NCBI RefSeq assembly: GCF_000247815.1 | Contig: NC_021686.1 | Coordinates: 9,252,719 to 9,316,718, forward strand | Direction of reading: 5' to 3' | From: Ficedula albicollis | Taxonomy: Eukaryota > Chordata > Aves > Passeriformes > Muscicapidae | Length of the DNA: 64,000 nt | The notes under the pieces: model-generated | Told to the model about the DNA's origin: nothing | Database searches by the model: none | What the model saw: only the letters and a program-made list of their open reading frames with translations | Position numbers and translations under genes: made by a program | In this document: piece after piece, positions 18,530-36,545 of the stretch | How the letters are laid out: every line of letters starts with the position of its first letter | Position numbering within the stretch: position 1 is the first letter of the stretch

Positions 18530-18940
18530 ATTTTAACCACCACACACATAACGAATGCGCAGCAGCCTGAATTGCTGGTGAGGAGCCAAGAGCACAAGAG
18601 AGGAGCTGCTGAATTTTAATGATTCATTATTGCATGGAAGGCCTTTGTCTTCCTTTATCCGGTGCACAATAAAAGAATTAATTGGACAGAAAATGGCAGG
18701 GCAAAGAACTGACAAGTCATTAAGGGGCTCTGAATGGCTGATTAGGTGCACATTGGGGGTGGAATTTCAACTGCACTGTTGCAGCAAGGGCTGTGGAATA
18801 ATAATGGCATGGCACAGTTTATATTTTGTATGCAGTACCAGAAAGGCCTTTCTGTCGGCATTGTGGGGCTATTTATTCTGCTGTCTATTTAGCCATTGTT
18901 GGCATTGTGCTGCCAATAAGAATGCGCAAACAAAGTTGGG
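18530..18940. promoter_or_regulatory. Candidate SOX8 downstream enhancer with multiple SOX-type motifs
   Basis: About 410 bp of balanced-composition, non-repetitive sequence. SOX-type motifs are CTTTGTC (18643-18649), CATTGTG (18859-18865), CATTGTT (18894-18900), CATTGTG (18903-18909) and AACAAAG (18929-18935). Homeodomain-like TAATGATTCATTATTGCAT (near 18617) and AATTAATTGG are also present. It lies 7 kb downstream of the SOX8 stop. The sequence style resembles deeply conserved developmental enhancers. Enhancer function and SoxE autoregulation are inference. Confidence 0.45.
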
Positions 18941-18950
18941 ATTTTTTTTT

Positions 18951-19342
<392 letters not shown>

Positions 19343-19551
19343 TTTCCTCCATTCCCAACGAGCCGGCTGAGCCTCGCAGCTGCCTGAGCCCCCGTGGTGG
19401 TGAAAACCCCGGGCTTGGGGCACTGAGTACTTCCCCATCCCCACACCGGGAGGATGCAGCCCAAGGAAAAGCAGCCAAGTGGAATTATTGGTCGCTAGGA
19501 AGTTCCTGGAACACCTCACGCTCGCATCCTTCGGGGCGGCTCCTGCCGCAG

Positions 19552-19552
<1 letters not shown>

Positions 19553-19616
<64 letters not shown>
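19553..19616. other. PolyG tract, 64 nt (assembly artefact)
   Basis: A G-run between GGCTCCTGCCGCAGC and TGCCGCAGCCAGCTCCTG. Note that TGCCGCAGC occurs on both sides, hinting at a small flank overlap. Confidence 0.75.
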
Positions 19617-19617
<1 letters not shown>

Positions 19618-19837
19618 GCCGCAGCCAGCTCCTGTTGCTGGTGGTGGTGTCGAGTTTTAATCAAACCAACTCACACACACGGGAGGGGGAAAAGCAGGAA
19701 TAAAAGCCCTGGGTAGGTGTGATTGCCGTGAGGAGTGGGCTTGGCTGTTACAGGGTAACAAACAGGAATTGCAGTTCGCTGTCGGGCCGGGCACAGATGC
19801 TCCGAAGTTTCAGGAAGAAAAACGGGACAGATCCAGC

Positions 19838-21295
<1,458 letters not shown>

Positions 21296-21404
21296 TCCCA
21301 GCTGATCTCATCCAGCTCCTCTGGATGCTCCTGCCAATGAGATGGGATGGACTGGGAAGGATTGGGATGGACTGGGATGGACTGGGATGGATTCCAACTC
21401 TGCC

Positions 21405-22612
<1,208 letters not shown>

Positions 22613-22897
22613 TTTGGGATCCTGGGAGCTGTCCCTGCCTCTTTCCCACTTTTCTCCTGATTTTAATTCCTCCTTGGAAGCTGCTGGGCAATCATGGGTT
22701 AATTATTTATAGGTTAATTATGTATGTATATAAAATATATTTACCTCTACAAATAGGGAAATGGAATTTGGGTGGGCTGCAATTTGGGAGATGGCTGAGC
22801 TGCAATCCCAAACTTTTTTGGGAAAAAGGAAAAGGAAACGCAAACTGGAGCTGGCACCAAAAATGGCACTGCTGGGAGGATACAGCAATAATAGTGA

Positions 22898-22945
22898 NNN
22901 NNNNNNNNNNNNNNNNNNNNNNNNNNNNNNNNNNNNNNNNNNNNN
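22898..22945. other. Assembly gap (48 N)
   Basis: A run of N between AATAATAGTGA and AAATGTTTATTAAATTG in AT-rich intergenic DNA. Confidence 0.99.
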
Positions 22946-23082
22946 AAATGTTTATTAAATTGAATATTCTATGGAACAAAAATATTTCAGTAAAATGCTG
23001 CAATTATATTTGAGGAGTGGCACTCTTCATTTAGAGTGGGAAGGGATGTGTGGCAAACATAAAAAATAAAAAACATGAATAA

Positions 23083-23084
23083 AA

Positions 23085-23124
<40 letters not shown>

Positions 23125-23676
23125 ATAGAATAGAATAGAATAGAATAGAATAGAATAGAATAGAATAGAATAGAATAGAATAGAATAGAATAGAATAGAA
23201 TAGAATAGAATAGAATAGAATAGAATAGAATAGAATAGAATAGAATAGAATAGAATAGAATAGAATAGAATAGAATAGAATAGAATAGAATAGAATAGAA
23301 TAGAATAGAATAGAATAGAATAGAATAGAATAGAATAGAATAGAATAGAATAGAATAGAATAGAATAGAATAGAATAGAATAGAATAGAATAGAATAGAA
23401 TAGAATAGAATAGAATAGAATAGAATAGAATAGAATAGAATAGAATAGAATAGAATAGAATAGAATAGAATAGAATAGAATAGAATAGAATAGAATAGAA
23501 TAGAATAGAATAGAATAGAATAGAATAGAATAGAATAGAATAGAATAGAATAGAATAGAATAGAATAGAATAGAATAGAATAGAATAGAATAGAATAGAA
23601 TAGAATAGAATAGAATAGAATAGAATAGAATAGAATAGAATAGAATAGAATAGAATAGAATAGAATAGAATAGAAT
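23083..23676. repeat. (AAAT)n followed by (TAGAA)n microsatellite
   Basis: About ten AAAT units (to 23126) pass directly into about 110 essentially perfect TAGAA units (550 bp). Both strands translate to low-complexity open frames with no biological meaning. Confidence 0.95.
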
Positions 23677-23956
23677 CCACTCAAACCTGTCTTTTGGGTC
23701 TTTCCAGGGATAAAATTCAAAATCTTCAGAAAAATCTACTCAAACCAGGATAAATCCTGAGGTTTTGGGTCTTCCCAGGGATAAATTTCTAAATCTCTGG
23801 GAAAATTTGTTCAAACCAGGAAAAATCTTGAGTTTTGGGTCTTCTCAGGGGATAAATTTCTAAATATTTGGGAAAATTTATTCAAACCAGGATAAATCTT
23901 GAGTCTTGGGTTTTCTCAGGGATAAATTCCTAGGTCTTTGGGAAAATCCACTCAAG
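23677..23956. repeat. 70-bp minisatellite, four units, next to (TAGAA)n
   Basis: Units share TTTTGGGTCTTCCCAGGGAT, AAATTTCTAAATC and TTCAAACCAGGATAAATC, spaced about 70 bases with clear divergence. The array begins exactly where the TAGAA tract ends. Confidence 0.8.
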
Positions 23957-25385
23957 GGAATGCTGTGGAAATGATGTTGGGATTTTGGATGGTGCAGGAA
24001 CCGGGATTGTCCTGCAGGATGGAAGGATCAGCCTGGGAGGAGCAGCTGGAGCTTCCTTAGGGAATGATGGGGAAAGTTTGGGAATGGATCCCAAACTGGG
24101 ACTTTGCTGGGAATTGCCACTCCAGGGATGCTCCCCCAGCTCCCAGGGGCTGTCCTGAGCTCCCAGCCCAAACCTCAGCACACGGATTTCCAGCCCCAAA
24201 ACTACTCCAACAGCATCCTTAGGATTTTCCCTTTTCCCTAATTACAGGGATTTGTTTTTATTGCCACCATGGGCTTGTTCCAAACCCGGCTGGCTCAGGG
24301 AAAGCTTCCACAGGCTCTTGGATCTGAGCTCTTGGATCAGCCTGAGGCACTCGGGGGGGCTTTTCCTATAACAAATTACCCATTATTTGCTGGTTCTTAT
24401 TTAATTATCCACCAGAAGCTGCAGATATTTCCCTTCCATGTTCCCTGGGATTGAGGAGAAGGCTCCCAGTGCCTGCAGGAGGATCCCACTCCACTCCCAA
24501 ACCCCCCAACTGGGAACAGTGGGATCCGTGGGGTCGTGTCCCAGGTTCTTTGGAGCAGAATATTCCCGACATCAGACACAAGGAGGTGAATTTTGGCCAA
24601 GGCTTCTCCAGCCCAGACTCCCCTGGGAGCTCAGAGCACCTCTGTGTCCAACACCTGCTTCACTTTTTTTGGGAAAAGACCCTGGAATTGCCTCAAACCT
24701 CAGCTGGACACAGGACTGGGAGGGGTTTGAGGCATCCCTGCTCCATGGGCTGAGCTCCAACCCTCAAGGAGTTTTGGAAAAGTGGAAAAATTGGAAAAAA
24801 TTGGAAAAAATTGATGCTGAACTCTTGAAGAAGATAAAAAATAAAGATATTTTTTAGGTTCTTATCCTCAGGGTGTTTTTCCTGACCTGAGGTGTGTCCC
24901 ATGGAGCAGCAGGGATGAGTTTTGGGAAGCAGAAATGTTTTAATTCCTTTAAAACCAGTGAGTTTTGCCATGGATTTCACTGGAGAGCACCTGACCTTTG
25001 GGAAATGAGCTTTTCCTCTGCCTCAAAGCTGCTCTTGGTCCTTTCTCCCAATCCTGGAATGGTTTCCCCATGGATTCCCTGTTGCACTGGAATATTTGGA
25101 GAGAGTAATTCCCAAGGCTCTGCCCCCATCACGGGATATCTGATGGTGACTCCGATTTATTGGATTAGGAGAGGTGGGGTGTGATCTGCTGCTGCTAACA
25201 GGATTCCACCCCTTTTCCCACACTGGAAATCAGGGATTTCAGTGCTGCATTGCTGTCTGGATCCAAGGCTTGGCTACTCTCTGCAGGACTGCAGCACTCA
25301 CCAAGTCCAGGAGGAAAATCTTCCCCCTGGGGACACCTGTGCCTCCCTCTGAAGTGGGGCTCTGCCATTTCTGGAGGTGTAAAGC
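23957..25385. other. Intergenic, nothing recognised
   Basis: Mixed-composition DNA without recognised gene or repeat family. Confidence 0.4.
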
Positions 25386-25500
25386 TCCACAGCAGCAGTT
25401 AATCTATGCATACTTTGGGTTCCCTCATTTCCATTTCAGTTGGCTCGTTTACATAATAACACAGAACAGAAGATCATTTGCATAAAATTAAAAAAAGGAG
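25386..25500. promoter_or_regulatory. Short candidate noncoding element with octamer motif
   Basis: The stretch AGCAGTTAATCTATGCATAC to CATTTGCATAAAATT contains a perfect ATTTGCAT octamer near 25474, a second GCAT core and a low-repeat AT-rich context. The regulatory role is a guess from sequence style. Confidence 0.25.
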
Positions 25501-25970
25501 GGGAAAAAATCAAATAACTGAATGTTGTTTTTCTCTGGAGAAGGAGCCTGTGAAGTTATTTATACTCCCAAAATCCCGAGGAGCCAGATCCCCAGGGATC
25601 CGTGCTTTCCACACTAAATGGGAATTGACCACTGCAATTTATTCATGGAATATCAGCTCTCTCCATGCAGAAGGGTTTTTTTTTCCCAGCAGCTGACGGG
25701 AAATCCCCTCCCAGCTGCAGCGGGAGCAGCCCCACTCGGAGCCAGACAAAAGTCAATTCCCTGCACCTGAAGGGCTGGGAATGAGGGCTCTGCTCCTTGG
25801 AGACGATTGGAGTGCTGGAAAAATGCTGTGGAAAAACTCTGTTCTCTTCCAGCACTTCTGCCTGGTGGTCAGATCCTGATCCGGGGGGGTTTCACCCATC
25901 CCACATCCAGCACCAGGAGATGGAGGAAAGCTCCTCGTGGGCTTCCCGGATTTCCTGTCGTGTCCTGATG

Positions 25971-26690
25971 GAATCAGGAATCATCTGGGCTGGAAAACAC
26001 ATCCAAGGCCATCAAATCCAACCTTTGATTGATGGAATTATCCCAAATTTCCATGGGCAGATATTCCCAGCTGCCTTTCCTATGGGATGGGTCACTGCAG
26101 GTGGAGTGACCTGAACCATTTGGGTTTGGAGTTGGGTAATTTGGAACCACAGGATCATTTGGGCAGGAAAACACCTTCAAGTCCATCAAATCCAGCTTTG
26201 GATCCATCAGCAGAAGGAATTATCCCGAATTTCCACAGGCAAATATTCCAGCTGGCTTTCCTATGGGATGGGTCACTGCAGGTGGAGTGACCTGAACCAT
26301 TTGGGTTTGGAGTTGGGTAATTTGGAACCACAGGATCATTTGGGCAGGAAAACACCTTCAAGTCCATCAAATCCAGCTTTGGATCCATCAGCAGAAGGAA
26401 TTATCCCGAATTTCCACAGGCAAATATTCCAGCTGGCTTTCCTATGGGATGGGTCACTGCAGGTGGAGTGACCTGAACCATTTGGTTTTGGAGCTGGATC
26501 ATTTGGGCTGGAAAACACCTTCAAGTCCATCAAATCCAGCTTTTGATCCATCACCACTGTGTCTGCTGAACCACAGTGCAGAGTGCCACGTGCCAGAAGG
26601 AATTATCCCAAATTTCCATGGCAAATGTTCCAGCTCTGGGATGGGTCACTGCAGGTGGTGTGATGCAGGTGGTGTGGGCAGGGTGGAGCT
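25971..26690. repeat. 181-bp tandem repeat, about four units, CR1-derived
   Basis: TATGGGATGGGTCACTGCAG recurs at about 26082, 26262 and 26443 (exact 181-base spacing), with a decayed fourth unit near 26636. Units contain ATCATTTGGGCAGGAAAACA and CCATCAAATCCAGC, which resemble the head of the CR1 3' region. Units 2 and 3 are nearly identical. Confidence 0.85.
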
Positions 26691-28600
26691 CTGTCTGTGA
26701 GGTGAGGCTGTGGGGAAGGGTGGGAACAGGGAATGGGATGGTTATTAAGGCCATCTGGGTATTTGGGGCAGAATTCCAAGCCTGGCAGGCTCAGAGAGCT
26801 GGGCCCCACCACGCCCATGGCAAACAATTCCCATTCTTGTTGGCATTCCCAGCCAACTCCCATTTTTCTTGGGAGCATCACGCTGAGGGACAGGGAATTC
26901 CCAGTAAAACATGGTCCCATTGTCCCCTGGATCCCAAGGAGCAGGCAGAGGAGGCAGCTCTGGGTCACATTTCCGAACTTCCATCTGCTCTGCAAGATCT
27001 TGCCGAGTTTGGCACTGCTCATCCCAAAAAATCTCTGGGAGGATTTGCTCCGGTGGGAAAAACGTGGAGGTCAGTTCATAATGAGGGCTGTGGTTTAATT
27101 GGCCAGTTCATCACGAGGGTTGTGGTTGAACTTGTGGGATGGTTTCAGCAGGAATAAATCTCTGGGTTTGGAGTCTTGGATGCTCCTGGGCCCTCAGGCC
27201 CAGCTCCTGTGACCCCTCTGCAATCCCAAATCATTCCCAGTGTCCAGAAAGATGCTGCAAGTTTGGGGACTCGGAAATGAAAGGAGGATTTGCCTTGAGA
27301 TCTCTCCCACCAAACCTTTCTCATGCAAATCCCTCTGCACACGCCTGGAATTCCAAATCAGCCCCAATTCCAGCGCTCAGGCTGACATTCCCTCCTGGAA
27401 TCCACACTTCCAGCCCTGTCCATGCTGGGAACAGGCACACACGGCTCTGCCTGTCCCTGTCCCGGAGATTCCAATGGCTGGGAAGACCCGAACAGCTCCA
27501 AGAGGCCACTTTGGATCTGCTTGGAGCTGGATCCGATCCAGGGTGATGCCTTGGAAATGAGGGAATGGGACACCCATCCTGCTGGCAATTCCAAGGCCGT
27601 TGGGAATTGCTGTTCTATGGCACAGGACAGGTGCTCTGCCTGCTGATAATGAGAAAAATAACGATGACCACTGTTAATTGCCAAAAAATTACCCCACTTC
27701 CGTGGCTTGTAACCTCCTGTTTAGCAGAGCCCATGGAGGATGTGGAATTTCTTTGCTTCAGGAAGAAAATGAGACCCTGGCTCAGCCCTGGAGCGTCCCA
27801 GAGGAAATGACCAGCTCAGTTGTTGGTGTTATAGTGCCAAAAGTGGAAGATTTGGCCCAAGCTGGGTGCTGAGCCCCGCTGGGGCAGCCACTCCTGATTT
27901 GCAAGGGAAATGCTGGGTAAATAATCCTCATTGCCTGGGAATGAGGCAACTGCCCCTTCCAGTTCTCTAGTTATTCCCATCACCTGACAAGCCGAATTGG
28001 CCGAATTTTTAAATTTTTTCTACATTGTGGTCTTGCTACCACAGCTCAAAAAGGGTTTCATTACTTTATTTTAATAATATCAATTATTATTATTAATAAT
28101 ATGATGTTATTTTTACTCCATGTGCTCATCCCAGCTGAGGATTTGTGACTCCTTTGCCTCCAGGCCTGGGACCTCTGTGTTTTTCCCCCACAGCAGGTTC
28201 TCCCTGCTGGCTGAGAAATCCCAGCTCATCACCCCCACCAGGAGCTGCCCAGGCCCTCAACCAGGGTAAAAACACCAGAGCAGCTCCCTTGGAATTATTC
28301 CCAGCCACTTGGTCACTCCCAGAGCAAAGGGGCTCCTGTTTTCTGGGAATTTCTGCTTTTTCTCCTCCCTGAGGAGGGATCAGCACATGGCCTCAGGGCT
28401 CTCTGGGACGGTGGATCATTCCCCTTCCCACCTCCTTGCTCCCATCAGTTCCAATTTTCTCCTCAGGTCAGCCTTCCCTGGAACTTTATTCACTTTTTAA
28501 TGGTGGTCAAAGCTGGATCATCAGAGTTCCTACACAAGGGAGAGGAAGGAAAGTGCCAGCTCAGGGGCTGGTTCTGGATTGGGGACCTGCCTTGAGTGCC
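26691..28600. other. Intergenic, nothing recognised
   Basis: Mixed-composition DNA. Short AT-rich tract at 28055-28120. No supported gene. Confidence 0.4.
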
Positions 28601-28609
28601 ATCAATCCC

Positions 28610-29678
<1,069 letters not shown>

Positions 29679-29937
29679 CAGCCTGTCCAGAGCACGAGGA
29701 TGATGCAGATGAGATGCAAAGCAGAGGGACCAGGATTTGCATCCTCAGCTCCGTGCAGAGGCTGCTTGGAGCGGCCCCAGGGAGGGAGGGAATTGTTTTC
29801 CAGCTCTCCTGGGGGTATCCATGTCCCTGCTGGCCCACAGGGGATTTTGGGATGTGGGATTTGAAGGACGAGGATGCAGAGTTTGGTCAGTGCAATCCTG
29901 CTCCTCCATGTGCAAATGCAGCTGCAGCAATTCACTG

Positions 29938-31760
<1,823 letters not shown>

Positions 31761-31995
31761 GGGCACGGAGGGGTGGGATTTGGATGGGTGGGGCTCATAA
31801 ATAAAGGATTGGGGAGTTGGGATTTGGAGGGACGGGGATTGAAGGGATGGGGTTTGGGGGGAAGGGGATTGAAGGAAGAGGGTTTGGAGGGATAAGGATT
31901 GAAGAGATAAGGTTTGGAGGGATGGGGATTGGGGGAATGGGATTTGGAGGGATGGGGTTTGGAGGGACAAGGATTAAAGGACAGGGATTGCAGGG
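31761..31995. repeat. Degenerate GGGATTTGGAGGGAT repeat
   Basis: About 13 imperfect 15-bp-type units (GGGATTGAAGGGATGGGG, GGTTTGGAGGGATAAGG) follow the duplicated segment. Confidence 0.75.
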
Positions 31996-33205
31996 ACTGC
32001 CCCAGGAGGGTGGAAGGAGCAGCTCAGCCCCTGCTTTAGAGCCCTTTTCCATGCAGGCAGCCAGAGCAGATCCCATCCTCTGAGAACAGGACAGGAGCTG
32101 GGTACAACCCTTTTATTTCATCTCCTTATCCCCAGGGGCTTGGAATTCTTACCCTGGGCTTGGATTCCACATTGTGCTGCCAGCCTCTGACTCTCAGACC
32201 CCGACAGGGGTAATAAACCTCTCCCTGCTTTGCTGGGAAGAGTTTTCCCAGTCAGGCTGAAGGGACAACCTGCTGGGCCGGGTTGCCCCAGGGCCACCAA
32301 GCCCTGGATGCCCTCCCTGGCCCTGCTCCGTGCCAAAAATGCGGCTGGCACAGAGCTGGGACATGGCTCTTCACTCCCCAGCCAAAGCACAGCCCTTTTC
32401 TTTTTCCTGGGACAAATATTTCATGTTAATTGCTGCCGGATTTCTGTGGGGTGGGCTGCAGTGGGAAGGCAGGGACACAGCTCTAAAGGGACAGGAAAGG
32501 GAAAAGGGATGGATGCTTGGGAAGAGAGAGGGCTGAGCTATAGAACCCAAACATTTGGGTTGGAAGAGACTTTTAAAAGTCATTTATCCAACCCCAAAAC
32601 TTGCACTCAGCTGGGGATAAAGGTTGGAATATTGACTTCACAATTTCTCACTGTGTAGGGCCATTAGGGTTTGCCCAAATTCTCCTTTTCTTTCACCCTT
32701 TTTTCTCTTGGGTGACATTAACCCTGTCACCCCAGATTTCCTGCAGAACATTTTGTGTCTATTAATCCCCATCCGAGGTGAATCTCCTGTGAAGGGAAGG
32801 AAAAAACCCAGGAACAGCCAGAGCCCATCCTGGGCAGTGCCAGCTCTGCCACCCAAACGTCTCCATGGAAGAAAGTGCTCATGGCAGAGCTCCCTGAACA
32901 TTCCAGGCAGCATCTTGCCTGCTCCTGGATGCAGGAGCCTCTCTCCACTGCAATAACATTCCCAAAAATCAACCGTGGCTCCGCTCCGGGGGCAGCAGGA
33001 ATGGGGAGGTGCCAGGGGGGCTCCTTGCTGCCCCCCACTCTCCATATCCAGGGAATTCTCTGCACAGGGATGGTGTTGGAAAAGCCTGAGGGTTCAGGGG
33101 GGTCCCCAGGGGTAAATCCAGGTTGGGCAGCCAGGATGGCTCCAGGAGCTCTCCACCCTCTGTGCCAGGAGCCCGGCACTCCTGGCAGCCATCCCGGCCT
33201 CCTCC
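31996..33205. other. Intergenic with a short CR1-like fragment
   Basis: A CR1-like piece at about 32540-32600 (ACATTTGGGTTGGAAGAGAC, CATTTATCCAACCCC). The rest is unassigned. Confidence 0.45.
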
Positions 33206-33209
33206 AGCC

Positions 33210-35215
33210 CATCCCTGCTCCTGCCAGCCTGGGATCTGCTCCTGCCCTCCCTGCCAGCCTGGGATCTGCTCCTGCATTCCCTGCCAGCCTGGGATCTGCT
33301 CCTGCATTCCCTGCCAGCCTGGGATCTGCTCCTGCATTCCCTGCCAGCCTGGGATCTGCTCCTGCATTCCCTGCCAGCCTGGGATCTGCTCCTGCATTCC
33401 CTGCCAGCCTGGGATCTGCTCCTGCATTCCCTGCCAGCCTGGGATCTGCTCCTGCATTCCCTGCCAGCCTGGGATCTGCTCCTGCATTCCCTGCCAGCCT
33501 GGGATCTGCTCCTGCATTCCCTGCCAGCCTGGGATCTGCTCCTGCATTCCCTGCCAGCCTGGGATCTGCTCCTGCATTCCCTGCCAGCCTGGGATCTGCT
33601 CCTGCATTCCCTGCCAGCCTGGGATCTGCTCCTGCATTCCCTGCCAGCCTGGGATCTGCTCCTGCATTCCCTGCCAGCCTGGGATCTGCTCCTGCATTCC
33701 CTGCCAGCCTGGGATCTGCTCCTGCATTCCCTGCCAGCCTGGGATCTGCTCCTGCATTCCCTGCCAGCCTGGGATCTGCTCCTGCATTCCCTGCCAGCCT
33801 GGGATCTGCTCCTGCATTCCCTGCCAGCCTGGGATCTGCTCCTGCATTCCCTGCCAGCCTGGGATCTGCTCCTGCATTCCCTGCCAGCCTGGGATCTGCT
33901 CCTGCATTCCCTGCCAGCCTGGGATCTGCTCCTGCATTCCCTGCCAGCCTGGGATCTGCTCCTGCATTCCCTGCCAGCCTGGGATCTGCTCCTGCATTCC
34001 CTGCCAGCCTGGGATCTGCTCCTGCATTCCCTGCCAGCCTGGGATCTGCTCCTGCATTCCCTGCCAGCCTGGGATCTGCTCCTGCATTCCCTGCCAGCCT
34101 GGGATCTGCTCCTGCATTCCCTGCCAGCCTGGGATCTGCTCCTGCATTCCCTGCCAGCCTGGGATCTGCTCCTGCATTCCCTGCCAGCCTGGGATCTGCT
34201 CCTGCATTCCCTGCCAGCCTGGGATCTGCTCCTGCATTCCCTGCCAGCCTGGGATCTGCTCCTGCATTCCCTGCCAGCCTGGGATCTGCTCCTGCATTCC
34301 CTGCCAGCCTGGGATCTGCTCCTGCATTCCCTGCCAGCCTGGGATCTGCTCCTGCATTCCCTGCCAGCCTGGGATCTGCTCCTGCATTCCCTGCCAGCCT
34401 GGGATCTGCTCCTGCATTCCCTGCCAGCCTGGGATCTGCTCCTGCATTCCCTGCCAGCCTGGGATCTGCTCCTGCATTCCCTGCCAGCCTGGGATCTGCT
34501 CCTGCATTCCCTGCCAGCCTGGGATCTGCTCCTGCATTCCCTGCCAGCCTGGGATCTGCTCCTGCATTCCCTGCCAGCCTGGGATCTGCTCCTGCATTCC
34601 CTGCCAGCCTGGGATCTGCTCCTGCATTCCCTGCCAGCCTGGGATCTGCTCCTGCATTCCCTGCCAGCCTGGGATCTGCTCCTGCATTCCCTGCCAGCCT
34701 GGGATCTGCTCCTGCATTCCCTGCCAGCCTGGGATCTGCTCCTGCATTCCCTGCCAGCCTGGGATCTGCTCCTGCATTCCCTGCCAGCCTGGGATCTGCT
34801 CCTGCATTCCCTGCCAGCCTGGGATCTGCTCCTGCATTCCCTGCCAGCCTGGGATCTGCTCCTGCATTCCCTGCCAGCCTGGGATCTGCTCCTGCATTCC
34901 CTGCCAGCCTGGGATCTGCTCCTGCATTCCCTGCCAGCCTGGGATCTGCTCCTGCATTCCCTGCCAGCCTGGGATCTGCTCCTGCATTCCCTGCCAGCCT
35001 GGGATCTGCTCCTGCATTCCCTGCCAGCCTGGGATCTGCTCCTGCATTCCCTGCCAGCCTGGGATCTGCTCCTGCATTCCCTGCCAGCCTGGGATCTGCT
35101 CCTGCATTCCCTGCCAGTCTGGGATCTGCTCCTGCCCTCCCTGCCAGCCTGGGATCTGCTCCCTGCCAGCCTGGGATCTGCTCTCTGCTTTGCTGGCTGC
35201 TCCTGCAGTCCCTGC
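33210..35215. repeat. 30-bp minisatellite, about 64 near-identical units
   Basis: Each unit contains CCTGCCAGCCTGGGATCTGC followed by TCCTGCATTC. Units from about 33260 to 35115 are identical by eye. Edge units vary (CCTGCCCTCC, CCAGTCTGGG), as expected of a tandem array. Because 30 is divisible by three and the unit has no stop in any frame, all six frames are open for about 2 kb. There is no splice, start or family evidence for coding. Confidence 0.95.
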
Positions 35216-36545
35216 CAGGCTGCCCAGGACCCACATCTCCAGTGCCCTGAGTGGGCACAACCTGACCTGGAGAGATTCTTGCTTGGATCACTGCTTGGAG
35301 CTGCTTGGTTCATTCCAGGGAAAACTGCTGGGATTCATAGAACCAGAGGCTGGGATGGCACCATCCAGGTTGTCTGTGTGCTGAGCCAAGAACCGATGGA
35401 TTCCAAAGAAAATTGTGACAAAGAGCAATGACCTGGCATTTGAAGAACTCAAAGGCTTATCATTTCTTATAGAACCCGAGTGCCAGTATCTATTTTTAAT
35501 CCAAATCTTGCCCTGTTTGCGTAGGCCAGGGTTTCCCTACCCATGCAGTGACATAACAAATGGGTGAGTTGCGAGGAGTGCTGGAGAGTAACTCATTGTT
35601 TGCTCGTGGACCATTCTCTAAGGTTGGTTGTTTTCTACTCATGACCTAAAAAAGTCTAAAGAAAAATGTTAAGACTTGGAAGATTTTCTCAGTGCTGCAG
35701 CTCTAAACTGGAGTTTGGCAAGTTAGGTGTTGGAAGGGAATTAAAAGATTTTTGGGCTTTCTAGATGCTGTCTTAGACATGAGTTAAACAGCTAATTTTA
35801 ATATTTCACTGCCTATGAAGTATTTTGAAATCTGCCAATAACTACCATTCATTAAAGATGCGTGGAATTGAGTGGTTATCATGAGAATCCTGCAGGGATC
35901 CACAGAGCCAGAGGCTGGGATGGCACCGTGAGGCACCTCCAGGTTGTCTGTGTGCAGAGCCAAGAGGATTTCACTGCCAGAACAGCAGCTCTCACCCTGC
36001 ATCCCTCCAGAGCCGCCAAGTCCATCAGTTTCCGTGGGGTCTCTGGCAGCAGCTAACACCTCTCCCCAGCTCTGAGCAGCCCCTGTTCCCAGCTGGGCTC
36101 TGGGTGGTTTCCATCCCTGGCTCTGCCTGTGCCACCCCAGAGTCTCCCTGTGGCTGCACGTTCCCAGCCCGGTGCTGCCGTGGTTTTTCCAGGAGAGCCG
36201 GCGGCTCCTGCCTGCCCGGGCTGGGCCCTCTCCAGCCCCCAGAGAACAAGGAACCGATTCAGGAGGAAATTCAGGCTGCCCTGCTGCCCCTTCACACCTT
36301 CCCAGGCAGGCCATAAACCCCAGGGCACAGAGGAGCTTTTGGGATGGGACTCTGGGCAGTGTCACCTCACCCAGCCTGGCTCTTCCTGCTTGGTCCAAGA
36401 TCCATCTCCTGCTGCCAGCTGGGGACAGCACTGGAGGGGCTCTGGATTCACCCAAGATGAGCAGAAAATCTGTGGAGGGGGTGGGTTTGGATTGGGATCT
36501 TTGTGAGGATCCAGGAATAGGAGTGGAGTCCCTGCAGCCCCCAGG
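35216..36545. other. Intergenic with a dispersed pair of related segments
   Basis: CCAGAGGCTGGGATGGCACC plus CCAGGTTGTCTGTGTG occurs at about 35330-35392 and again at about 35895-35970 in the same orientation. AT-rich low-repeat sequence lies between. No gene is recognised. Confidence 0.5.

Noticed and set aside
33210..35215. CRISPR array or repeat protein from the 30-bp units
   Set aside because: Units are contiguous with no spacers, the genome is vertebrate, and open frames exist equally on both strands and in all frames.
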